The position numbers and the translations under genes are program-made. DNA of 10,480 bases from an uncultured Planctomycetaceae bacterium (GTDB lineage Bacteria; Planctomycetota; Planctomycetia; Pirellulales; UBA1268), in NCBI GenBank assembly GCA_937926325.1, contig CALAZQ010000510.1, forward strand, positions 1-10,480. The letters run 5' to 3'. This document shows, one piece after another, positions 1 to 6,045 of this stretch; positions within the stretch are counted from its first letter, which is position 1; each line of letters begins with the position of its first letter. Under the pieces are notes generated by a model. That model was given only the letters and a program-made list of their open reading frames with translations. It was not told where the DNA came from and searched no databases.

Positions 1-315
1 TTTCGGCGGGGTGTACTGCCGGCCGAGCACCTGGGTAAAGAGCTGTGACCAGATATCCTCGGTGTCGGCCAGCACGACCGACACGAACTGCTTGAGCTGG
101 TCATCCGCGGGTGGCTGTTGACCAGCCCGTGGCGGCGCGGCAGCCGGCGGAGCAATCTGCGGGGCCACCCGGAGGGCCTGAATCGGGTCCATGCCCAGGA
201 AGACCAGCACCAAAAGAATGACCAGCGTCATCAGCCCGCCACCAACGGCCACCGGCCCACCGGCCCGTCGGCGATCTTCAACATTGTCACTTGCCCGTCG
301 TCCCTGCCATCGCAT
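1..315 (-). CDS. ypfJ: YpfJ-type putative neutral zinc metallopeptidase, N-terminal part (runs off left edge)
   Basis: This is a partial gene: the first 105 codons are present and the reading frame is still open at position 1. The protein begins MRWQGRRASDNVEDRR, the highly characteristic N-terminus of the YpfJ/KPN_02809-type family (Pfam Zn_peptidase, PF04228). A Gly-rich turn and one hydrophobic segment at about residues 28-41 follow, then a Pro/Ala-rich linker (about 55-70). The start of the conserved extracytoplasmic domain comes next, with a QFVSVVLADTEDIW segment and a YTPPK end. The HExxH zinc motif expected later in the family lies outside the window and was not seen. The start is set by the family N-terminus and by GGGAG (plus coordinates 325-329) nine bases upstream. 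The gene lies 111 bp downstream of the channel gene on the same strand, so cotranscription is possible. The substrate of the family is unknown; membrane anchoring with the catalytic domain outside the cytoplasm is inferred from the single membrane segment. Confidence 0.9.
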   Translation of the reverse strand, partial: MRWQGRRASDNVEDRRRAGGPVAVGGGLMTLVILLVLVFLGMDPIQALRVAPQIAPPAAAPPRAGQQPPADDQLKQFVSVVLADTEDIWSQLFTQVLGRQYTPPK

Positions 316-344
316 CGCAGCATGCTCCCGGTGCCGCCGGCACT

Positions 345-354
345 GTCACGTGAC
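345..354. repeat. 10-bp perfect palindrome inside a larger GC-rich inverted repeat
   Basis: GTCACGTGAC is a perfect palindrome at 345-354. It is flanked by GCCGGC on the left (336-341) and GCCGGC on the right (355-360), which can pair if three bases (342-344) bulge out. It lies in the 111-bp spacer between the channel stop and the YpfJ-type start. There is no T-run after it on either strand, so it is not a typical intrinsic terminator. It could be an operator or an mRNA hairpin ahead of the peptidase gene; the function is unknown. Confidence 0.3.
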
Positions 355-426
355 GCCGGCTGGTGCGGGCGAGAATACCCCACCAGCAACACCACCGCCA
401 TTGCCCCCGGCGGGCGACGCCAGGAC

Positions 427-3400
427 TCACGCCGGCTCGGGTTTCATATGCACATCGACCTGCGGGAAGGCGATTTCGATGCCCTCGGCGTTGAACCGTT
501 CGTGAATCTGGCTGTGGAGTTCACTGATCGCGCCGAGTCGATTATCAAGGCTGGCCAGATAGAACCGCACCACGATGTTCAGCGTTGAGTCGCCAAACTC
601 CTCGAAGGTGATGATCGGGGCCGGGTCGGCAAGAATGTCGGAAATGCCGCCGCAGAGCTCACGCAGCAGTTCGATCACCCGCCGGGTGTCGGTGCCGTAG
701 GCGACACCGACGGTCAGCTCCGCCCGGTTGACCGAGTCAGACAGCGTCCAGTTGATGACCCGCCCCGTGATCAGGTCTTTGTTGGGGATGACATACTCCT
801 GCCGCTCCCAGGTGGTCACCGTCGTGGCCCGGATGCGAATTCTGGAGACTACCCCGGTGACGGTGTCGAGCGTGACCACGTCACCCACCCGAATCGGCTG
901 CTCGAACAGCAAAATCAACCCGCAGACGAAGTTCGCCACGACCTCTTGCAGGCCAAAGCCGAGGCCGACACTCAGCCCGGCGGCGAGCCACTGCACGCTG
1001 CTCCATCGCAGCCCGAGGGTGCCGGCGGTGAGTAAGACTCCGCAGAGTGCCAGCAGGTAGCTGGTCAGCGTGGTGATCGCATAGCGGGAGGCATTGTCGA
1101 GGGGCAGCCGGCGAAGGATGGCCGCTTCGAGCAGCCCGGGCACGTTGCGAACCAGGACAAAGGTGAGCAGCAGGGTGGGGATCGCGATCAGTACATTGCT
1201 GAGGCTGACCACAGAGGTGACGGTGCCGTCGGCGTCCCGCAGCTGCCATAGAACGACGCTGTCGAGAAATGACAACGCGGGCAGCACCGGTGACCAGATC
1301 CAGGAGAGCGTCACGACCACGCCGACGACAATGGCGGCATCGATGAGCCGCCGGGTCTGCTGGTCGATGGCCGAGAGCTTCATCTGGTTGACGTGCAGCA
1401 TCTCTGACGCGGCACCGGCTGCCTCGGCCTGCTCTCGCAGGGCTGATCGCTCCTTCAATTGCTGCAGGGCGATTCGTCGCTTCGAGACCAGCAGCCACCG
1501 CATCGCGAGGCCCTGGAACACCGCCGCCCCCACGACCGTCCAGATCGACTTGTAGAGCGAGACGGTCAGCTGCGTGGCGGCAAATGCGTAGCCGGTGAGG
1601 CTGAGGCCGGCGAGCATGAGCGGCACCGCCACGACCACTGGTCGCCAGAGCCAGGCGAGCCTCGCCAGCAGCCCGCCGGGCCGGCTGGCAAGCAGCGCGG
1701 CCGTCACCCCCTTCTTCTGGTCGAGCAGCCGCCACAGCAGTGCAGCCACGAAGATCATCAGCAGGGTAAAGACCAACCGGGCCAGCGGCGACAGCTCGCT
1801 GTGGCTGGTCCGCTCGAGCAGCAGGAGCCGGGCGAAAAAGACCAGGCCAAGGCCGATCCAGGCGGTCCGGCTGACGGCCCGCCGCAGCGGCTGAATGACC
1901 AGATCGGACCAGCCGAAGTGGGCAACGGCAACGCCGTGCGGCCGGGTGAATTGCCGGAGCATTTCCAGCGGCAGGAAGACCAGCCCCGCAACCGACAGGC
2001 TGTCGGCGATAAAGGCCTCGGTCGTCTCGGGGGCCGCATATTCCCCCAGGAACCACGAGACGGCGGCCAACGGCAGCCAAACCGGCAGGGCGGCACAGAC
2101 GGTGTAGAAGAGGGCCTGGATGGTCGGCCACAGCCGCATGGCGTTGGCCCCGCTGAGTGAGCCTCCGAGCGCCGTGACCCGCACCACAAACCAGCGGTGC
2201 AGAACGATGAAGACGATGATGGCGAAGAGGACCGTGCCGGCCAATACCGGCCGCGCTGCGATGCCGATGGCCAATGAGTTTGCCACCGTACGCAGCCGTC
2301 CGGCCTCGAGCCAGCCAGTGACCCGGACCAGGCTCGCCAGATCGGTCAGCCGTACTGGTTTGTCGCTGCGGACCCACAGCAGGTTGGTGTCGATCAGCCG
2401 CTCATAGTCGTCAATCTGCCGGTCGAGAATCTCAAACTGCACCCCCAGGGGGATCAGCGTATCGACCAATCCGCGGTCGATGTCGGCATTCATCGCCTCG
2501 AGCAGGGCCCGCTGTCGCTCGACAAGTGTCGGGGTTTCCGGCTTTGTTTTGGCCGGGACGCCTTGATCGAGTTCGTCAATGAGCGTGTCGATGTCGGCCA
2601 GCACATCCTGTGCATCGTCAACGGCGGCGGCCTGTTCACCGGCGTCCTTCAGCAGGCTGCGGGTGCGGCTGAGCATCACCCGCTTTCGCTTCAGGAGTGA
2701 GCCGGCTGAACGACTGAGGCCCGACCCCGTGGCCCGGTCGGCCTCCACCAGCGACTCGGTTTCATGGAAGTCATTCCTGAGATTTTCGGTCACCTCCCGC
2801 AGCCGTAGGAGTTCCGCGTCCCACCGCTGCACGTCCGCCACAAAGGCCGGCCACTCCGCAAAAATATCGAGGGCCTGTTCCAACGCGGCCTGGTCGGTCA
2901 CTGCGGCAGCCTCAGCTGCGGCGCGGAAATCGCTGACCCGCGTGGCGATGTCATCCTGCCGACGCCGACTCGCCCAGCGGGACACCTGCCCGATTGCCTC
3001 GGTGATGGCCGCCGCCTGCCGGGCAAGCTGCGCCTGCTCAAGCGGGAGAACCGTCGACTCAGCTTCGTACGTTGCCAACTTCTGGCGGGCCAACTGCAGT
3101 GACGCCTCGGCAGCCTGCTGCTCGACCGCTGCGGACTGTTTCAGTGCCTGGGCCAGAACGGGGTTGATGGCCGTGTCTTCTTCGGGAGGCGGCTTGATGG
3201 CGGCCAGCTCCTCCTCGAGCGTGGCGATCTGTTGCGGCAATTCCTTCGATTCGGTGCGACGTTCGTTGATCTGCTGTTGAATCGCCTTTGAGCGGCCGGT
3301 GGAGCTGGCCAGATCAGCCTCGAGCCGCTTCAGCAGGGCATCGATCGTTTCCGCCGGGCTCTCTGGGCCGATCCCCTCAAGGTCGACCTCGACTTTTGTT

Positions 3401-3879
3401 CCCGCTGATGACTCGGCAGCCTGCTTTCGTGTGGCCGCCGAGTCCGCCGCGGCCTTCAGCTGTCGGGTCTGGCTCACCGCTTTGTCGCGGCGGTCGAGAT
3501 CCTTCAGCACCGTGCTCAGTACTTCCTGACAACGGCTGCGAACCTCCTCGGGGAGCGATTCATCGGCCCGAATCGCCTCAAGCTTCTTTCGGACTTCGGC
3601 CGTCTCGCCGCCAGTACTGGATGGTGGCTCAGCCCCGGGTGCGGTGGGCTGGGAAGTGGGAGACGGCGGTGGTGTTTCCGACGCAGCGGCCGGGGCCGGT
3701 TGAGCGGCGTCGCGAGCCGGCGGGACCGCCGGCGGCGGCGGCGGCTCAACCGGCTGCATTCCCGGCAGCCGCCGCAATGGCCGGCCAACCTGTTCGGCGA
3801 CACAGTTGCTATCAACCCGGAGGCTGGCAAGCACCCCGACCAACGCCGCGGTGACAATGATGCAGCGACGTGCCGTCAT
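427..3879 (-). CDS. Large MscS-family mechanosensitive channel (MscK/MscM type)
   Basis: Encodes a 1150-residue inner-membrane channel of the MscK (KefA)/MscM (YjeP) subfamily, expected to open under membrane tension and release solutes on hypo-osmotic shock. From the N-terminus: a probable signal sequence (residues 1 to about 29, hydrophobic IIVTAALVGVLASL), a Pro/Ala/Ser-rich linker (about 43-90), a long Glu/Ala/Arg-rich coiled-coil periplasmic region (about 92-500), and many hydrophobic segments from about 545 to 950. The C-terminal MscS core (about 970-1145) contains the pore-helix motif GLGFGLQEVVANFVCGLI, then the beta domain with FEQPIRVGDVV and VIPNKDLITGRVINW, all close to the family pattern. 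The frame is open upstream to an ATG at 4149, but I prefer the ATG at 3879 because it gives a clean signal peptide and lies below a candidate promoter. An ATG at 3954 is a second alternative. No strong ribosome-binding site is visible for 3879. The length (about 1,100 residues) is normal for MscK/MscM and far above the small MscS form (about 286). Confidence 0.93.
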   Translation of the reverse strand: MTARRCIIVTAALVGVLASLRVDSNCVAEQVGRPLRRLPGMQPVEPPPPPAVPPARDAAQPAPAAASETPPPSPTSQPTAPGAEPPSSTGGETAEVRKKLEAIRADESLPEEVRSRCQEVLSTVLKDLDRRDKAVSQTRQLKAAADSAATRKQAAESSAGTKVEVDLEGIGPESPAETIDALLKRLEADLASSTGRSKAIQQQINERRTESKELPQQIATLEEELAAIKPPPEEDTAINPVLAQALKQSAAVEQQAAEASLQLARQKLATYEAESTVLPLEQAQLARQAAAITEAIGQVSRWASRRRQDDIATRVSDFRAAAEAAAVTDQAALEQALDIFAEWPAFVADVQRWDAELLRLREVTENLRNDFHETESLVEADRATGSGLSRSAGSLLKRKRVMLSRTRSLLKDAGEQAAAVDDAQDVLADIDTLIDELDQGVPAKTKPETPTLVERQRALLEAMNADIDRGLVDTLIPLGVQFEILDRQIDDYERLIDTNLLWVRSDKPVRLTDLASLVRVTGWLEAGRLRTVANSLAIGIAARPVLAGTVLFAIIVFIVLHRWFVVRVTALGGSLSGANAMRLWPTIQALFYTVCAALPVWLPLAAVSWFLGEYAAPETTEAFIADSLSVAGLVFLPLEMLRQFTRPHGVAVAHFGWSDLVIQPLRRAVSRTAWIGLGLVFFARLLLLERTSHSELSPLARLVFTLLMIFVAALLWRLLDQKKGVTAALLASRPGGLLARLAWLWRPVVVAVPLMLAGLSLTGYAFAATQLTVSLYKSIWTVVGAAVFQGLAMRWLLVSKRRIALQQLKERSALREQAEAAGAASEMLHVNQMKLSAIDQQTRRLIDAAIVVGVVVTLSWIWSPVLPALSFLDSVVLWQLRDADGTVTSVVSLSNVLIAIPTLLLTFVLVRNVPGLLEAAILRRLPLDNASRYAITTLTSYLLALCGVLLTAGTLGLRWSSVQWLAAGLSVGLGFGLQEVVANFVCGLILLFEQPIRVGDVVTLDTVTGVVSRIRIRATTVTTWERQEYVIPNKDLITGRVINWTLSDSVNRAELTVGVAYGTDTRRVIELLRELCGGISDILADPAPIITFEEFGDSTLNIVVRFYLASLDNRLGAISELHSQIHERFNAEGIEIAFPQVDVHMKPEPA

Positions 3880-3960
3880 GTGATCCGCATGCCCGCCGGC
3901 TGACGGACACGGGTGGGCGGCAGCCTTACGCTGAATCGACAGTGGCAACCTCATGGCAGC

Positions 3961-3989
3961 AGTCTTTGCACTCGCTGGCGAGTCGTCAA
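3961..3989 (-). promoter_or_regulatory. Candidate sigma70-type promoter for the mechanosensitive channel gene
   Basis: Read on the minus strand, TTGACG (plus 3984-3989, five of six matches to the -35 consensus) is followed after exactly 17 bases by AAGACT (plus 3961-3966, three of six to -10). Transcription would start near 3954, about 75 bases above the preferred ATG at 3879, and would exclude the longer start at 4149. The 17-bp spacer contains a palindrome, ACTCGC-TG-GCGAGT (3970-3983), which could be an operator. This is prediction from consensus only; the -10 match is weak and promoters of this lineage may differ from E. coli. Confidence 0.3.
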
Positions 3990-4029
3990 CATCACGAGCA
4001 GGAGCCGGGATGAAAAACCGACGAAATGG

Positions 4030-4058
4030 TTGATCTCTGGTGGAGATGCCGTTAGGGT
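4030..4058 (+). promoter_or_regulatory. Candidate sigma70-type promoter for the egtD-led gene run
   Basis: TTGATC (4030-4035, four of six to the -35 consensus), a 17-base spacer, then TAGGGT (4053-4058), which keeps the T, A and final T of the -10 box. It would start transcription about 65-70 bases upstream of the preferred egtD ATG (4133). It is divergent from the channel gene's candidate promoter in the same 253-bp spacer. Evidence is consensus match and position only. Confidence 0.28.
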
Positions 4059-4132
4059 GCGAGACTTGGGTGTCGACGAAAGGCACTGGCAGGACGTTAC
4101 GCGAACGCGGCTGGCGGGCCGCAAGGTGCCTC

Positions 4133-5188
4133 ATGCGACAGATTCCCATCGGGGGACGGGCGGCAGTATCGACAGTGGCTGAAACGAGCCCGACGGAGGC
4201 GTCTGACGCATTACCGTTGCTCGAATGTGCTCCACGGCAACGGCCGCTGCTGGAGGAGGTGCTCGAGGGCCTCTGCCGGCCGCAGAAGTCTCTGCCAGCA
4301 AAGCTGCACTACGATCAGCGGGGCAGTCTGCTGTTTGAGCAGATTTGCTCACTCGACGAGTACTACATCACCCGAACCGAACTCGGCATCATGCGGCAGA
4401 CGGCTGAGTCGCTTGCCGAAGCCCTCGGTGACGGCTGCATGCTGATCGAGCCGGGCAGCGGAGCGAGCCTGAAGACCGACCTGTTGCTCGAGGCGATGGT
4501 TTCGCCGGCAGCCTATGTGCCGGTCGATATCAGTCGAGACTTCCTGTTGGAGTCGGCCGCAGCGATCGCCGAGCGGCATGATGTCGAGGTCTTGCCGGTC
4601 TGGGCCGACTTCACCCGCCCGCATCCGCTGCCGACACCGAACGCCACAATCGGCTCGCGGGCAATCTATTTTCCGGGCTCCACGGTCGGCAACTTCACGC
4701 GGCGAGAGGCGGGCGGGCTCCTCAGCCGGTTTGCCGAGGTGCTGGCGGAACAGCAGCCCGCGGCCCAGGCGGCGGCCGGTTCGGTCGTGGTCGGCTTCGA
4801 CTGCAAGAAGGAGGTGCCGCGGATGGAGGCGGCCTACAACGACGCCGAAGGCGTGACGGCCGAATTCAACTTCAACGTCATCGACCGGCTGGCCCGCGAG
4901 CTGGGTGCGGATCTAGATCGCGAGCGATTCGAGTTCCGGGCCGACTGGGACGAAGAGGTAGGGGCGATCGTCAGCCGGCTCTGGGCCAAGGAAACCCATA
5001 CGGTTGAAATCGCCAACGAATCTATCCGGTTCGAGGCCGGTGAGCCGATCAGGATGGAAGAGTCTCATAAGTACACGCCGGGCGAATTCGAGCAACTGGC
5101 AGCGGCTGCTGGACTGGGGATCGAAAAGTTCTGGACCGATGACAACCAGGACTTCGCCATGGTGCAGCTGCGGCCCCTGGGCTGCTGA
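4133..5188 (+). CDS. egtD: EgtD: L-histidine N-alpha-methyltransferase (hercynine synthase)
   Basis: A SAM-dependent enzyme that trimethylates the alpha-amino group of histidine to hercynine (histidine betaine), the first committed step of ergothioneine synthesis; cytoplasmic. The 351-residue product matches the family along its length (M. smegmatis EgtD is about 321). The SAM-binding loop EPGSGASLKT is at about 106-115. Residues matching mycobacterial EgtD substrate contacts are present: Tyr60 (KLHYD), Tyr77 (EYYITRTE), Asn187 (PGSTVGNF), Tyr235 (AAYND), and Glu309/Ser311 in the ExS motif (RMEESHKY). The correspondence to Tyr39, Tyr56, Asn166, Tyr206, Glu282 and Ser284 is from memory of the mycobacterial enzyme. 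The start is uncertain: ATG 4133 has AAGG about eight bases upstream; GTG 4175 has a G-rich stretch upstream and would give a length nearer the family norm; ATG 4040 adds a non-conserved Arg-rich tail and lies upstream of the candidate -10 box. It leads a plus-strand run, with an ABC importer starting 53 bp downstream. No EgtB is present in the window. Confidence 0.93.
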   Translation: MRQIPIGGRAAVSTVAETSPTEASDALPLLECAPRQRPLLEEVLEGLCRPQKSLPAKLHYDQRGSLLFEQICSLDEYYITRTELGIMRQTAESLAEALGDGCMLIEPGSGASLKTDLLLEAMVSPAAYVPVDISRDFLLESAAAIAERHDVEVLPVWADFTRPHPLPTPNATIGSRAIYFPGSTVGNFTRREAGGLLSRFAEVLAEQQPAAQAAAGSVVVGFDCKKEVPRMEAAYNDAEGVTAEFNFNVIDRLARELGADLDRERFEFRADWDEEVGAIVSRLWAKETHTVEIANESIRFEAGEPIRMEESHKYTPGEFEQLAAAAGLGIEKFWTDDNQDFAMVQLRPLGC

Positions 5189-5241
5189 CATTCGCGCTAC
5201 CGCCGCGGTCGCTGCCGGGGGAGCCTCACGTACAGGAGCCG

Positions 5242-6045
5242 ATGAACGTTCCCGCGATCGAACTCGAAAACGTCACCAAGGCCTACGATCCGGGCAAACC
5301 GCCCGCAGTGCGGGCGGTCAGTCTGAGCGTGGCGCAGGGTGAGGTGCTTGCCCTGGTCGGTGGCTCAGGCAGTGGGAAGACCACCACCCTCAAGATGATC
5401 AACCGGTTGATCGAGCCGACGTCGGGATCGATTCGCGTGATGGGGGACGAAGTGACCACGGTCGATCCCGTGCTGCTGCGACGATCGATCGGGTATGCCT
5501 TCCAGGGCGTCGGACTCTTCCCGCATTTGACGGTCGGCACCAACGTGGCCGTCACCCCGCACCTGCTGGGCTGGGAGGCAGACCGCATCCGGGCCCGCGT
5601 TGATGAACTGCTGACCCTGGTCGATCTGCCACCCGAGATCTATCGCGACCGACTGCCGGCCGAACTCTCAGGTGGGCAGCGTCAACGGGTCGGCTTTGCC
5701 CGGGCGCTTGCCGCCGAGCCGCGGGCCATTCTGATGGACGAGCCGTTCGGCGCCCTCGACCCGATCACCCGCGACGCCCTGCAGACCGAGTTCCGAGACC
5801 TGCAGCGGAAGCTTTCACTAAGCGTGGTGATTGTGACCCACGACATGACCGAGGCGGTGTTACTGGCCGATCGGATCGCGGTGATGCACGAGGGCGTGCT
5901 GCGGCAGTTGGGGACACCCCACGAACTGCTTACGGCACCGGCCGATGACTACGTGGCCCAGCTCATCGAAACCCCGCGACGGCACAGCGACTTCATTGAG
6001 TCGCTGATGCATACCGATAGCAGCGGAGCAGGGGAGCGATCATGA
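5242..6045 (+). CDS. ABC importer ATP-binding protein, OpuCA/ProV/EgtV family (quaternary amine type)
   Basis: Cytoplasmic ATPase subunit of an importer of the betaine/choline/carnitine/ergothioneine class. All nucleotide-binding elements are intact in the 267-residue product: Walker A GGSGSGKTT (40-48), Q-loop Gln88 in YAFQGVGLFPHLT, signature LSGGQ (142-146), Walker B ILMDEP with catalytic Glu167, and H-loop His200 (VTHD). The Q-loop segment with GLFPH is typical of OpuCA-like proteins. The protein stops soon after the ATPase core, so it lacks the C-terminal CBS pair that senses ionic strength in OpuA/OpuC-type osmoporters (those are about 380-400 residues). This weakens a simple osmoregulated role. 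AGGAG (5234-5238) precedes the ATG by three bases, a short spacing. Its stop overlaps the permease start (ATGA), indicating translational coupling. The substrate cannot be fixed from this subunit; ergothioneine or hercynine is suggested by egtD next door. Confidence 0.93.
   Translation: MNVPAIELENVTKAYDPGKPPAVRAVSLSVAQGEVLALVGGSGSGKTTTLKMINRLIEPTSGSIRVMGDEVTTVDPVLLRRSIGYAFQGVGLFPHLTVGTNVAVTPHLLGWEADRIRARVDELLTLVDLPPEIYRDRLPAELSGGQRQRVGFARALAAEPRAILMDEPFGALDPITRDALQTEFRDLQRKLSLSVVIVTHDMTEAVLLADRIAVMHEGVLRQLGTPHELLTAPADDYVAQLIETPRRHSDFIESLMHTDSSGAGERS

Noticed and set aside
1459..2160. Plus-strand open frame of 233 codons antisense to the channel gene
   Set aside because: It is Gln/Gly/Pro/Arg-rich and low in complexity, with no motif or ribosome-binding site; it is the mirror of hydrophobic codons on the opposite strand.
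881..2377. Long minus-strand open frame (498 codons) inside the channel gene, in another frame
   Set aside because: The product is an Arg/Pro/Gly/Ala-rich string with no recognisable domain. It lies wholly within a gene with clear family motifs, so it is a GC-rich frame shadow.
2579..3280. Plus-strand Ser/Ala/Arg/Cys-rich open frame of 233 codons
   Set aside because: It is antisense to the coiled-coil region of the channel, and its composition is explained by the reverse complement of Ala, Glu and Arg codons.
3880..4149. N-terminal extension of the channel to the ATG at 4149
   Set aside because: The extra 90 residues are not membrane- or domain-like. They would hide the signal peptide, extend past the candidate channel promoter and run slightly into egtD. 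The start at 3879 is better.
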